From positions 248,001-312,000 of the forward strand of contig JAPWHL010000001.1 of the NCBI GenBank assembly GCA_027214255.1: a stretch of 64,000 nt of DNA, read 5' to 3'. The translations under genes and the position numbers were made by a program. Shown here in pieces: positions 34,296-42,821 of this stretch (position 1 is the first letter of the stretch; each line of letters starts with the position of its first letter). Under the pieces are notes generated by a model. That model searched no databases. It saw only the letters and a list, made by a program, of their open reading frames with translations, and had not been told where the DNA came from. This DNA comes from Roseovarius aestuarii. Its GTDB lineage: Bacteria > Pseudomonadota > Alphaproteobacteria > Rhodobacterales > Rhodobacteraceae.

Positions 34296-35492
34296 ATGAC
34301 CGAAAACTTCACCGGAAACTTCACCCAGCAACTGCCAATCCCCGAAGAGGGAATCGCGGCTGCACTGGATGTTATGCGGTCGGGGCGGTTGCATCGCTAC
34401 AATCTGGCGCCCGACGAATTGGGCGAAGCGGCGGCGCTGGAGCGTGAATTCGCCGCCTACACGGGGGCCAAATATGCGCTGGCCGTGGCGTCCGGTGGGT
34501 ATGCCATGGCCACCGCCTTGCGTGCTATCGGTGTGAAACCGGGCGATCACGTGCTGACCAACGCCTTCACGCTGGCACCGGTGCCGGGGTCTATTGCGGC
34601 TGTCGGGGCGGTGCCGGTCTTTGTCGGCGTGACCGAGTCACTGACGATTGATCTGGAAGACCTGAAAGCCAAGGCAGGGCAGGCCTCTGTCCTTATGCTT
34701 AGCCATATGCGTGGGCATTTGGCCGATATGGACAGCTTGATGCAGATTTGCGGGGACGCCGGGATCACGGTGATCGAGGATTGTGCCCATACGATGGGGG
34801 CTGCGTGGAACGGTCGCCCATCTGGGCGCGATGGCGTGATCGGCTGTTATTCGGTGCAGACCTACAAACACATGAATGCGGGCGAGGGCGGTTTTCTGGT
34901 CACGGATGACGATGATATTATGGCCCGCGCGGTCATGCTGTCGGGATCCTACATGCTGTACGGACGCAACGGAACCGTTCCGGACGAGGCCGCCTTTGCC
35001 GAGGCAAAATACCAAACCCCCAACATGTCCGGTCGCATGGACAACCTGCGCGCGGCCATTTTGCGCCCCCAGTTGGCCCAGCTGGATGTGTCATGCGCCG
35101 CATGGAACGACCGTTATCGCACCGTCGAAGACGGCCTGAGGGACACGCCCGGCCTGCGCGTGATCGAGCGCCCCGCCGCCGAGCGCTATGTCGGCTCTTC
35201 CATCCAGTTCTTGTTGCTGGATTGGAGCGATGCCGACATCGCCGAGGCGCTGGCGCGCTGCGCCGCACGCGGGGTTGAGTTGAAATGGTTCGGCGGCGCC
35301 GAGCCGAGCGGATTCACCAGCCGCTATGACAGTTGGCGCTATGCGCCGTCCGAACCGATGCCGGCCAGCGACCGTGTCCTGAAGGGGATCATCGATATGC
35401 GCCTGCCGTTGACATTTAGCCTTGAGGATTGCGCGCTGATCGCCCGGATCATCCGCGCCGAGATCGGCGCGGTGTGGCAGGCGGCGGGCTAG
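34296..35492 (+). CDS. DegT/DnrJ/EryC1/StrS-family aminotransferase
   Basis: The 398-residue PLP enzyme has 'VASGGYAMATALRAIGV' near residue 65, 'VIEDCAHTMGAAWNGRPSG' near 160 and the lysine block 'VQTYKHMNAGEGGF' near 190, where the lysine forms the PLP aldimine. The family makes amino sugars on nucleotide carriers, but some members act on other small molecules, and no dTDP- or UDP-sugar genes are adjacent. AAAAGGGGG lies 5-6 bases before the ATG. It follows the HAD phosphatase closely and ends 9 bases from the convergent CreA gene. Confidence 0.85.
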   Translation: MTENFTGNFTQQLPIPEEGIAAALDVMRSGRLHRYNLAPDELGEAAALEREFAAYTGAKYALAVASGGYAMATALRAIGVKPGDHVLTNAFTLAPVPGSIAAVGAVPVFVGVTESLTIDLEDLKAKAGQASVLMLSHMRGHLADMDSLMQICGDAGITVIEDCAHTMGAAWNGRPSGRDGVIGCYSVQTYKHMNAGEGGFLVTDDDDIMARAVMLSGSYMLYGRNGTVPDEAAFAEAKYQTPNMSGRMDNLRAAILRPQLAQLDVSCAAWNDRYRTVEDGLRDTPGLRVIERPAAERYVGSSIQFLLLDWSDADIAEALARCAARGVELKWFGGAEPSGFTSRYDSWRYAPSEPMPASDRVLKGIIDMRLPLTFSLEDCALIARIIRAEIGAVWQAAG

Positions 35493-35501
35493 CCCGAGGT
35501 G

Positions 35502-35978
35502 CTATTTGCGATCCATCGGTTGGGCAGGGACCGGCACGGTCGAAATTGACACTTTGGCCGAACCTTGGGTCAGTTCGCGCGCATGGGCGACATAGATCAA
35601 GGTGCGATTGTCGGCATCGTATATCCGCTTGATTCGCAGAGTTTTAAGGATGATCGAGCGGCTGGCGCGAAATACATCTTCGCCATCCTCAGAACGGTCG
35701 ATATCCCCGATGGTAATCGGGCCGGTTTGTTGGCATTCGATCGCGCTGTTGGATGGGTCTTCGAACCAGTTGCCATTGGCCAGCCGGTCGATCAATCCGC
35801 GTTCGAAATAGGCAAGGTGACAGGTGACCCCGCTGACTTTGGGATCGCGCACCGCTTCAATGACGATGTCGTTCCCGGCCCAGTCAACGCCGATTTCGCC
35901 AACCTTTTCGGCGGATGCGGTAAATGGGGCCGCAGCACATGCCACGGCCCCGCATACCTTGACGATCGCGCGTCTCAA
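35502..35978 (-). CDS. creA: CreA-family secreted protein
   Basis: The 158-residue protein has a Sec signal peptide (cleavage after 'ASA', near residue 23) followed by the CreA core: 'KVGEIGVDWAGNDIVIEAVRDP' with 'VSGVTCHLAYFERG' and later 'TLIYVAHARELTQGSAK'. CreA is named for catabolite regulation in E. coli, but its function is not known. Two cysteines ('VTCHLA' and 'IECQQT') may form a disulfide in the periplasm. The start overlaps the upstream stress-protein stop (ATGA), so the two are coupled. Confidence 0.85.
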   Translation of the reverse strand: MRRAIVKVCGAVACAAAPFTASAEKVGEIGVDWAGNDIVIEAVRDPKVSGVTCHLAYFERGLIDRLANGNWFEDPSNSAIECQQTGPITIGDIDRSEDGEDVFRASRSIILKTLRIKRIYDADNRTLIYVAHARELTQGSAKVSISTVPVPAQPMDRK

Positions 35979-36445
35979 AACTGAAGGACCGCGTGATCGC
36001 CCAGATCGGGCGTGTCATCACCAAGCGCGGCTTTGGCGAATTCGAACATTGCTTTGGCCCCGCCATCGGTCAGCCAGACTTCGGCGTGGGACGGGGTAAA
36101 GCGCACAAGGCAGATGTCGTCATCTTCGCGCCCGTCCTCGAACCAGACAGCGGCCATAGGGGACCACAGATCATCAAGAATCTCTTTGCTGGTTTCGATG
36201 CTGAGCGTGCCATCAATCGCGGCGTATACCTGTGCATGGGCGCAGGCCAGTGTGTGCTGGGCCTGCACGCCCTTGGCGGCGGCGAGGGCCACGTCGGTTT
36301 GTTTGGCCGTTATAAACCACAAGGCATTGTCCGCGTCGCGCATTTGATGGGCCATGGGGCGCGGTGTCATATCTGTGCCGGACAACATGCCAGCGGTGAC
36401 GTTGCCCACGCGGTTCCAGAATTCCTTGGTCGTTGTTTTTGGCAT
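35975..36445 (-). CDS. Pyridoxamine 5'-phosphate oxidase-like general stress protein
   Basis: The 156-residue protein has the split-barrel fold of FMN-binding general stress proteins: 'FWNRVGNVTAGMLSG', 'PRPMAHQMRDADNALWFITAK', and 'EDDDICLVRFTPSHAEVW' mark the strands. Relatives in E. coli and Xanthomonas bind FMN or FAD weakly and help during stress. AAGGAA lies 6 bases before the ATG at 36445, so that start is preferred over the open frame to 36580. It is followed by creA with an ATGA overlap. Confidence 0.8.
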   Translation of the reverse strand: MPKTTTKEFWNRVGNVTAGMLSGTDMTPRPMAHQMRDADNALWFITAKQTDVALAAAKGVQAQHTLACAHAQVYAAIDGTLSIETSKEILDDLWSPMAAVWFEDGREDDDICLVRFTPSHAEVWLTDGGAKAMFEFAKAALGDDTPDLGDHAVLQF

Positions 36446-36576
36446 GTTGTTTCCTTTCGTCGATGTGTCTTGTCGGGTGAACGCCTGTCGACGCCGCCGA
36501 GTTCCCTGTTTTGGGGCGTTTGCACGAAACGGAAGGGAGCGGTTGCCCACACGACCGCCAAAACTTGGCGCAAAAT

Positions 36577-36608
36577 GCAAAACGGGCCGGCGTTTATGCC
36601 GACCCGTT
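36577..36608 (-). terminator. Terminator of ompW
   Basis: On the minus strand an 11-base stem with one G-T pair (36581-36591 with 36598-36608) encloses a 6-base loop and is followed by TTTTGCATTTT. It lies 23 bases after the ompW stop. Confidence 0.7.
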
Positions 36609-36630
36609 GCATCATGACACTTGATTCTGC

Positions 36631-37245
36631 TTAGAAGCGGTGGACATAGGCCACGCCGACCACCAGCGGGTCGATGTTGACCTTGCCGATCTTGGCCCCG
36701 CCGACTTTGACATCGGTTTCGATGTTCATATAGCGCGCATCAAGGCGCAGCGAGCCGTGCTCGGACACTTTGAAGTCAAGACCCGCATGCGCGGCCAAAC
36801 CCCAGCTGTCATCCAGACTGACACTTGTGCCAGCCAAAGCGCCAACGCCATCGGTGTCAAAGAATGTCGTATAGTTGATCCCGATCCCGACAAAGGGCGT
36901 CACGGTACTGTTGTTTACAAAGTGGTACTGCAACGAGATGGTGGGCGGCAGGTGCTTGGTTTTGGCAACCTTGCCAGTGCCGGCCAAGTTGATGTCATGC
37001 TCGAACGGGTAGGCGGCCAGCACTTCGACACCGACGCGGTCTGCGATGAAGTATTCAAATGTCAGCGTTGGGCGCGCGTTGTCATCCACATTCAGCAAAC
37101 CCGCTGCGGTGGTCGAGTTGCCGCCTTGAGGCATAACGTTGTGAATTCCGAAGCCCAAGGTCATGTCACCCTTGCTTTGGGCAAGGGCAGGGGCGGCGGA
37201 GGCCACAAGCGCGGCAAGGGCGAATGCTGTGGTTGTCTTGGTCAT
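36631..37245 (-). CDS. ompW: OmpW-family outer-membrane beta-barrel protein
   Basis: The 204-residue protein begins with a signal peptide (MTKTTTAFALAALVASAAPALAQ, cleaved after ALA or LAQ). It has alternating amphipathic strands typical of an eight-stranded barrel, with 'GFGIHNVMPQGG' near the start and the last residues 'VGVAYVHRF', a C-terminal aromatic required for barrel assembly. OmpW proteins let small hydrophobic molecules cross the outer membrane; in E. coli the gene is controlled by FNR. Two FNR-like boxes lie upstream here. AAGGAAG precedes the ATG. It is monocistronic with its own terminator. Confidence 0.92.
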   Translation of the reverse strand: MTKTTTAFALAALVASAAPALAQSKGDMTLGFGIHNVMPQGGNSTTAAGLLNVDDNARPTLTFEYFIADRVGVEVLAAYPFEHDINLAGTGKVAKTKHLPPTISLQYHFVNNSTVTPFVGIGINYTTFFDTDGVGALAGTSVSLDDSWGLAAHAGLDFKVSEHGSLRLDARYMNIETDVKVGGAKIGKVNIDPLVVGVAYVHRF

Positions 37246-37300
37246 TTGTGTCTTCCTTTCAAGTCCGCAGTCAGACTATGCTGCATTGCAGCGCCCCGCC

Positions 37301-37314
37301 TTGACGCAGGTCAA
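37301..37314 (-). promoter_or_regulatory. FNR/FnrL-type box upstream of ompW (site 1)
   Basis: TTGACGCAGGTCAA is a perfect dyad (TTGAC-N4-GTCAA) of the FnrL/CRP-FNR type used in Rhodobacterales. Its centre is 62 bases upstream of the ompW start. On the minus strand a possible -10 (CATAGT at 37275-37280) lies about 30 bases away, compatible with class II activation near -41. Confidence 0.7.
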
Positions 37315-37332
37315 CACATTGACGTTGGTTTG

Positions 37333-37346
37333 CTGATCCAGATCAA
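37333..37346 (-). promoter_or_regulatory. Second FNR-like box (site 2) upstream of ompW
   Basis: CTGATCCAGATCAA matches the FNR consensus TTGAT-N4-ATCAA except at the first base. Its centre is 32 bases, about three helical turns, from site 1. The 412 bases between ompW and the first GST gene (37246-37657) otherwise hold only the GST leader and no other gene I can support. Confidence 0.5.
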
Positions 37347-37657
37347 ATTCGGCTGGTTTGGTTTGGCGTTCGGGCGCATTGGATGCGCCGCGCCGGGCCG
37401 GGCGGGGATGGTGACACTTTGGCGACGCTATGCGCACATAGGCCAATCAGACGCGGTCCGATGCGAATCGGTGAGGGTCGGCACGTCAGCAAAGATGCGG
37501 GAACAGGCCATCGCAACGTCGCATAACAAAAACGTGGCATTCGGCGCGTACATGGTGCCACGGGCGGGCATTGACCCGGCGGTGCGATGCGTGCCGGTCG
37601 AAATGATCGGCCAATGTTGCACGGCCCAAGACCAATGAACCCTAGGGGGATACAAAC

Positions 37658-38326
37658 ATGGATCGTTCTGCGCCACTGACGCTGACCGGTTATCATTTCA
37701 GCGTTTACACCCGTAGTGTTGCGATGGCCCTTTACGCCAAGGGGGCGGTTTTTACTTTTGATGCGTGTGATCCTTTCGATCCGGCACAATCTGCCGCGAT
37801 GCACTTGATCCATCCTTTTGGGCGGGTTCCTGTTTTACGCCACGGCAATTTCACCTTGTACGAGACAAGTGCGATCCTACACTATTGCGACGAGGCCTTG
37901 CCGGGACCGTCGCTACGTCCAGACGGTGTATGTGCCATGGCGCGGCTGCGGCAGGTCATGGGAGTCTGTGACGCATATGTATATGGCCCCTTGATACGTG
38001 GTGCCGTGTCTAACGGTTTATTCGCGCCATTGGAGGGAACGCCCCCCGATAGACCGGCGTTCAACGCAGGTCTGGCAGCCGCGCCGCAGGTTTTGGACGC
38101 GCTCGAAGTCATCGCGGCCGAAGGGCTGGTCTTGGTGCCGGGGCAGCTGTGTCTTGACGCTTGTCTGCTGTGGCCGATGCTGGACTATTTCCGCCAACTG
38201 GATGCGGGGGCCGCGATGTTGGCCGAGCGTCCGGCGCTGAGCCAGTGGGCAGAGACGATGTCCATACATCCCGCCGCCCTGAAAACCCGACCTGATTTAA
38301 CGAGATTAACAGGAGACCCGAAATGA
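37658..38326 (+). CDS. Glutathione S-transferase family protein (first of pair)
   Basis: The 222-residue protein has the thioredoxin-like N-terminal domain ('TLTGYHFSVYTRSVAMALYAKG' near residues 7-28, serine or tyrosine near residue 15 as the likely catalytic residue, and 'GRVPVLRHGNFTLYETSAI' near 57-75 for glutathione binding) and a helical C-terminal domain. The substrate is unknown. AGGGGG lies 8 bases before the ATG. It is coupled to the second GST by a four-base overlap (ATGA at 38323). Confidence 0.85.
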   Translation: MDRSAPLTLTGYHFSVYTRSVAMALYAKGAVFTFDACDPFDPAQSAAMHLIHPFGRVPVLRHGNFTLYETSAILHYCDEALPGPSLRPDGVCAMARLRQVMGVCDAYVYGPLIRGAVSNGLFAPLEGTPPDRPAFNAGLAAAPQVLDALEVIAAEGLVLVPGQLCLDACLLWPMLDYFRQLDAGAAMLAERPALSQWAETMSIHPAALKTRPDLTRLTGDPK

Positions 38327-38991
38327 TCACCCTCTATCACGTCCCACAAAGCCGCTCGATGCGGGTATTGTGGTTGCTGAACGAACTGGATGTTGAGTTT
38401 CGCATGGTCGAAATGCCGTTCGACAAATCCTTGCGGCGCCCCGAATTTCTAAGCCTGTCACCTGCCGGTCGCGTGCCCGCGCTAGAGATCGAGGGCGAGC
38501 GCATGTTCGAAAGTGGCGCTATCGTGGAATATCTGTGTGAACGATACCCGGAGCGCGGCATTGGGCGCGCGCCCGGTGATATGGACCGGATGGCGTGGCT
38601 GGTCTGGGTGCATTTCGCCGAAACCGTGACACAGCATGTGGCGACACTTATCCAGCAGCACATCATTCTGTTTGAGGATGAGATGCGCAGCCCCGTGATT
38701 ATGCGGATTGAAGCGCTGCGTTTGCGCAAATGCTATGCCGCGCTCGAGGCGCGCCTCAGCACGCCGGTTGAAAACCGCGACTATCTTTTGACCAGTGGCT
38801 ATAGTGCCGCCGATATCTGCGTCGGTCAGGCCGTATACATGGCACGCCATTTCGCGACGCTGGACGATTTTCCCGAAACCGCCGCGTGGTTCGAACGCCT
38901 GACGGAACGACATAGTTATCAGAACGCTTTGCCGGGCCCGGACAGTGGGGTGTTGTTCGACCAACCGTTTTACCCGGCTTGGGAAGGGTAG
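38323..38991 (+). CDS. Glutathione S-transferase family protein (second of pair)
   Basis: This 222-residue GST starts 'MITLYHVPQSRSMRVLWLLNEL', with a serine/arginine motif near residues 10-13 placed where the GST beta class holds its catalytic residue, and 'AGRVPALEIEGERMFESGAI' for glutathione contact. The equal length and neighbouring position suggest the pair arose by old duplication or acts together, but the sequences differ clearly. It overlaps the first GST by four bases. About 250 bases of noncoding sequence, probably the nuo promoter region, follow. Confidence 0.88.
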   Translation: MITLYHVPQSRSMRVLWLLNELDVEFRMVEMPFDKSLRRPEFLSLSPAGRVPALEIEGERMFESGAIVEYLCERYPERGIGRAPGDMDRMAWLVWVHFAETVTQHVATLIQQHIILFEDEMRSPVIMRIEALRLRKCYAALEARLSTPVENRDYLLTSGYSAADICVGQAVYMARHFATLDDFPETAAWFERLTERHSYQNALPGPDSGVLFDQPFYPAWEG

Positions 38992-39142
38992 GGTGGCGCG
39001 CCCCGATTTGGGTGCCCTGCAGGGTGCTGAACATGGCCGCGCCTTAATAACCTGATAAAAATACTCGGAAATTACCGGGGATTATGTGTGCACTTCAGGC
39101 CTATATCTGTCCTGAATCTGTGTCGAAACACCGCGGCTCAGG

Positions 39143-39171
39143 TTGACCCCACCGGGGCGCAGGGATAAACC
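39143..39171 (+). promoter_or_regulatory. Candidate sigma-70-like promoter for the nuo operon
   Basis: TTGACC (39143-39148) and TAAACC (39166-39171) are separated by 17 bases, and lie 67 bases before the nuoA start in the 246-base leader. Only half of the -10 matches consensus, so it is tentative. No FNR box was seen here. Confidence 0.3.
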
Positions 39172-39237
39172 CGAATGCAGTCAACCTTGCCACTTGACGG
39201 TACGGGGACAGTGCCCTGTGCAGATAAGGAGCCACTC

Positions 39238-39603
39238 TTGGAAGAGATGTTGCGGGAATACCTTCCCATCCTCGTGTTTTTGGCGGTCGCCATTGGTCTG
39301 GGCGTTGTCCTGATCCTTGCCGCTGTCATCATCGCCGTGCGCAACCCTGACCCTGAAAAGGTCAGTGCCTATGAATGCGGATTTAACGCTTTCGATGACG
39401 CACGCATGAAATTCGACGTTCGGTTTTACCTTGTGTCGATCCTGTTCATCATTTTCGATCTGGAAATCGCCATGTTGTTTCCTTGGGCCGTCGCGTTCCA
39501 AGACCTCAGCATGACCGCATTTTGGTCGATGATGGTCTTTCTGGGCGTTCTGACCATTGGATTCGCCTATGAATGGAAAAAGGGAGCCTTGGAATGGGAG
39601 TAG
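39238..39603 (+). CDS. nuoA: NADH-quinone oxidoreductase subunit A
   Basis: NuoA is a small membrane subunit of complex I with three helices near the quinone site. The 121-residue product has '[22 protein letters not shown]' and '[20 protein letters not shown]', the conserved loop that holds the functional cysteine and acids. A TTG at 39238 is chosen as start: AAGGAG lies 7 bases upstream, and it gives the expected [11 protein letters not shown]-terminus; the ATG three codons on (39247) is less likely. It is the first gene of the nuo operon and overlaps nuoB by 10 bases. Confidence 0.95.
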   Translation: MEEMLREYLPILVFLAVAIGLGVVLILAAVIIAVRNPDPEKVSAYECGFNAFDDARMKFDVRFYLVSILFIIFDLEIAMLFPWAVAFQDLSMTAFWSMMVFLGVLTIGFAYEWKKGALEWE

Positions 39604-40127
39604 CCGTCGGAGCAAACCACGCGGGCGGCGACCGCGAGGTCGCCACGCAGGAACTGAACCGCGATTTGCAGGACAAAGGTTTCCTGCTGACCTCAAGCGA
39701 GGATATCGTGAACTGGGCCCGCACGGGCAGCTTGCACTGGATGACATTCGGTCTGGCCTGCTGCGCGGTCGAGATGATGCATACCTCCATGCCGCGCTAT
39801 GATGCCGAACGCTTTGGTATCGCCCCACGTGCAAGTCCGCGTCAGTCCGACGTGATGATCGTGGCCGGCACGCTGACCAACAAGATGGCACCGGCCCTGC
39901 GCAAGGTCTATGACCAGATGCCCGAGCCGCGCTATGTGATCTCGATGGGCAGTTGTGCCAATGGGGGCGGCTATTACCATTATAGCTATTCTGTGGTGCG
40001 TGGCTGTGACCGGGTTGTGCCCGTGGATATCTATGTTCCGGGCTGCCCGCCGACCGCCGAGGCGCTTTTGTATGGTATCATGCAATTGCAACGTAAAATC
40101 CGCCGCACTGGCACGATTGCCCGCTAA
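39594..40127 (+). CDS. nuoB: NADH-quinone oxidoreductase subunit B
   Basis: NuoB holds cluster N2, the last iron-sulfur centre before quinone. The 177-residue subunit shows the four ligands: adjacent C56 and C57 in '[10 protein letters not shown]', C121 in 'GSCANGGG' and C151 in '[13 protein letters not shown]'. AAGGGAG precedes the ATG at 39594 by 8 bases, inside the nuoA reading frame, and the overlap with nuoA is 10 bases. A 42-base gap separates it from nuoC. Confidence 0.97.
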   Translation: MGVAVGANHAGGDREVATQELNRDLQDKGFLLTSSEDIVNWARTGSLHWMTFGLACCAVEMMHTSMPRYDAERFGIAPRASPRQSDVMIVAGTLTNKMAPALRKVYDQMPEPRYVISMGSCANGGGYYHYSYSVVRGCDRVVPVDIYVPGCPPTAEALLYGIMQLQRKIRRTGTIAR

Positions 40128-40169
40128 ACCAGCGGGCCGCGCCATACCAAGGGCGAGGGGGAAAAGACG

Positions 40170-40778
40170 ATGACACACGCGCTGACCGAACTGGGCACGC
40201 ATATCGAGCTGAAGCGCGCAGATTGCGTGTTGGGCTGGACGATAGCCAATGATGAGCTGACGCTGGATGTTGCCCTGCCCAACATCACGGGGCTGGTCGA
40301 GTTTTTGAAAACTGACGCCACCTGCCGGTTCTCGACGCTGGTCGATATCACTGCCGTTGATTACCCCGCGCGGGCCAAGCGGTTCGACATGGTGTACCAC
40401 TTCCTGAGCATGTACCAAAACCAGCGCATTCGCCTGCGCGTTGCTGTGCGTGAAGAAGATATGGTGCCCTCGATCACCGACGTCTATCCCGCGGCCAACT
40501 GGTTTGAACGCGAAGTGTTCGACATGTACGGGATCCTGTTTTCCGGCCATCCTGACCTGCGCCGTATCCTGACCGATTACGGTTTTCGCGGGCATCCGCT
40601 GCGTAAGGATTTCCCGACCACGGGCTATACCGAAGTGCGTTATGACGAGGCGCAAAAGCGCGTGGTCTACGAGCCGGTTTCGCTGGTTCAGGAATACCGT
40701 CAGTTCGATTTCATGTCACCATGGGAGGGGGCCGAATACATCCTGCCCGGTGATGAGAAGAAAGAAGAGGCCAAGTGA
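40170..40778 (+). CDS. nuoC: NADH-quinone oxidoreductase subunit C
   Basis: NuoC is the 30-kDa subunit of the peripheral arm that packs against NuoD. The 202-residue sequence has '[19 protein letters not shown]' near residue 52 and the family signature '[19 protein letters not shown]' near residue 115, followed by '[19 protein letters not shown]'. In this group NuoC and NuoD are separate genes, unlike the fused NuoCD of enterobacteria. GAGGGGG lies before the ATG. Its stop overlaps the nuoD start (TGATG). Confidence 0.97.
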   Translation: MTHALTELGTHIELKRADCVLGWTIANDELTLDVALPNITGLVEFLKTDATCRFSTLVDITAVDYPARAKRFDMVYHFLSMYQNQRIRLRVAVREEDMVPSITDVYPAANWFEREVFDMYGILFSGHPDLRRILTDYGFRGHPLRKDFPTTGYTEVRYDEAQKRVVYEPVSLVQEYRQFDFMSPWEGAEYILPGDEKKEEAK

Positions 40779-42019
40779 TGGACGGCGATATCCGCAACAA
40801 CACCTATGACGACGGATCGCACGACTTTGAGTCGGGTGAACAGAAAATCCGCAATTTCAACATCAACTTCGGCCCGCAACACCCTGCTGCTCACGGTGTT
40901 TTGCGCTTGGTGCTAGAACTTGACGGCGAAATCGTCGAGCGGTGTGACCCGCATATCGGCCTGCTGCACCGTGGCACCGAAAAGCTGATGGAAAGCCGCA
41001 CCTACCTGCAAAACCTGCCGTATTTTGATCGTTTGGATTACGTCGCGCCAATGAATCAGGAACACGCTTGGTGTTTGGCGATTGAAAAGTTGACAGGCGT
41101 GCAGGTGCCGCGCCGTGCCAGCCTGATCCGCGTGCTTTATTCCGAGATTGGCCGCATTCTGAACCACCTGCTGAACGTCACGACGCAGGCGATGGATGTG
41201 GGCGCGTTGACACCCCCGCTGTGGGGATTTGAGGAACGCGAAAAGCTGATGATCTTTTACGAGCGGGCCTGCGGCGCGCGTCTGCACGCGGCTTATTTCC
41301 GCCCCGGCGGCGTGCATCAAGACCTGCCCGAAGACTTGTTGACCGATATCGAGACATGGGCCAAGGCATTCCCGACTGTTCTGGCTGATATTGACGGGTT
41401 GTTGACCGAAAACCGTATCTTCAAACAGCGTAACGCCGATATTGGTGTGATCACTGAACAAGAGGCTCTGGATTGGGGCTTTAGCGGTGTGATGGTACGC
41501 GGCAGCGGCATGGCATGGGATTTGCGCCGTGCGCAGCCTTATGAATGCTATGATGAATTCGAATTCCAGATCCCTGTTGGCAAGAATGGCGATTGCTATG
41601 ATCGTTATCTGGTCCGGATGGAAGAAATGCGCCAATCGCTGCGGATTATTCATCAGGCGATCGAAAAACTGCGCGCGCCCGAGGGCAAAGGCGATATTCT
41701 GGCCCGCGGCAAGATCACACCGCCATCCCGTGGTGACATGAAGACCTCGATGGAGGCGCTGATCCACCACTTCAAACTCTACACCGAAGGCTTTCACGTC
41801 CCCGAGGGCGAGGTCTATGCGGCGGTCGAGGCCCCCAAGGGCGAATTCGGCGTCTATCTGGTGTCGGATGGCTCGAACAAACCCTATCGCGCCAAGATTC
41901 GTGCGCCCGGGTTCTTGCATTTGCAGGCCATGGACCATGTCGCTGGCGGCCACCAGTTGGCAGATGTTGCCGCGATCATCGGCACGATGGACGTGGTCTT
42001 TGGGGAGATTGACCGCTGA
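40778..42019 (+). CDS. nuoD: NADH-quinone oxidoreductase subunit D
   Basis: NuoD (49-kDa subunit) forms the quinone-binding cavity with NuoB. The 413-residue protein has '[21 protein letters not shown]' near residue 30, 'EPHIG'-type '[15 protein letters not shown]' near 60 and ends 'ATIIG' followed by '[11 protein letters not shown]'. The arginine and histidine of '[10 protein letters not shown]' bind quinone in the family. Translation can begin at ATG 40778 (MDGDIRNN), as in relatives, or at GTG one codon earlier. It is coupled to nuoC and to the next gene, each by a TGATG overlap. Confidence 0.97.
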   Translation: MDGDIRNNTYDDGSHDFESGEQKIRNFNINFGPQHPAAHGVLRLVLELDGEIVERCDPHIGLLHRGTEKLMESRTYLQNLPYFDRLDYVAPMNQEHAWCLAIEKLTGVQVPRRASLIRVLYSEIGRILNHLLNVTTQAMDVGALTPPLWGFEEREKLMIFYERACGARLHAAYFRPGGVHQDLPEDLLTDIETWAKAFPTVLADIDGLLTENRIFKQRNADIGVITEQEALDWGFSGVMVRGSGMAWDLRRAQPYECYDEFEFQIPVGKNGDCYDRYLVRMEEMRQSLRIIHQAIEKLRAPEGKGDILARGKITPPSRGDMKTSMEALIHHFKLYTEGFHVPEGEVYAAVEAPKGEFGVYLVSDGSNKPYRAKIRAPGFLHLQAMDHVAGGHQLADVAAIIGTMDVVFGEIDR

Positions 42020-42741
42020 TGCGTCTGGGCGTTGTTCATACGGCGCTGCTGGGGATGGGGCTGGCTTTGGCCGGGCCTACGTCGGCGCAGGCAATGGACG
42101 CAGGGCGTATCGACGCGCTGGTTGATCAGGCGCGCAACAGTGGTTGCGTGCTTCCTGATGCCGGTGCCGCGCTGGAAGGTGCGGGCGTGATCCAGCCGGA
42201 TGCGCGCGAGGATATTCTGAACGCTTTGGTAAACGCACAAAAGGCGGACCGTTTTGGCCCCGCCGTGGTGCTGGACAGCGCCGTGTGTCACGACGGTCCG
42301 GCACCGTCGCGCCGGGATCGGTTTCTGGCCGTGATGGGGCAGGGTGGTTCTTGCGTGCAGCGCGTGGACGGGTTGAAGGCGCGCGCGGTGCGCTATGCGC
42401 TGACGTCGCGCGATGTAGATCTGATGCGCGCAGAAATGATGCGACACGATGAAATCTCGCTGTCGGCGGATGGCACGTCCCTCGAAGTTGCACCTGCGCT
42501 GTGCGATCAGGCCAAATCGCTGGCTGAAACTGTGGTGCCGGATGCACGCGCCGCATTTGTTGCCTTCATGGCCGCCAATGATTGCCGGATCGGTACGCGT
42601 GATCTGCCCGGTGCCATTGCCGATGCCGGGCTGGAACCCGCCGCGACAGATGTCGTGATCGAGGCGCTGGTCAGCGATGGGGATGCAATCTATTACGGCT
42701 TTGAACAGACATTGATCCTGCAGTGGGAGCGTTGTGCATGA
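42019..42741 (+). CDS. Periplasmic protein with three cysteine-pair repeats, between nuoD and nuoE
   Basis: I know no named family for this 240-residue protein. It has a signal peptide (cleavage after AQA, near residue 25), so it acts outside the cytoplasm. The mature part consists of three repeats of 60-61 residues: 31-90, 102-162 and 180-239. Each has a first cysteine about 10-13 residues in (C43, C112, C189) and ends with a second (C90, C162, C239), 47-50 residues apart. Repeats 1 and 3 share the pattern C-x(9-11)-L/I-x2-AG[VL]-x-P-x-A and then 'ALV'. This layout suggests three disulfide-closed units. The start overlaps nuoD (TGATG) and the stop overlaps the next micro-ORF. Confidence 0.8.
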   Translation: MRLGVVHTALLGMGLALAGPTSAQAMDAGRIDALVDQARNSGCVLPDAGAALEGAGVIQPDAREDILNALVNAQKADRFGPAVVLDSAVCHDGPAPSRRDRFLAVMGQGGSCVQRVDGLKARAVRYALTSRDVDLMRAEMMRHDEISLSADGTSLEVAPALCDQAKSLAETVVPDARAAFVAFMAANDCRIGTRDLPGAIADAGLEPAATDVVIEALVSDGDAIYYGFEQTLILQWERCA

Positions 42742-42821
42742 CCGCGCGCATCCCCGCAGATTCGACTGAATTGACACAAATGACGCCCCCGCGTCATCAC
42801 CGCACAGGAGACAGCGCCTAA
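42738..42821 (+). CDS. Micro-ORF (27 aa) bridging to nuoE
   Basis: This frame begins with ATG overlapping the preceding gene's TGA (ATGA) and ends with TAA overlapping the nuoE ATG (TAATG). It would encode 27 residues starting [10 protein letters not shown]. No ribosome site of its own is obvious; CAGGAG for nuoE lies inside it. It may be translated only to pass ribosomes on to nuoE. It may also be chance. Confidence 0.35.
   Translation: MTARIPADSTELTQMTPPRHHRTGDSA

Noticed and set aside
39693..40655. Long minus-strand frame across nuoB and nuoC
   Set aside because: It lies opposite well-supported nuo genes, and its protein lacks any recognisable motif; such antisense frames are common in high-G+C DNA.
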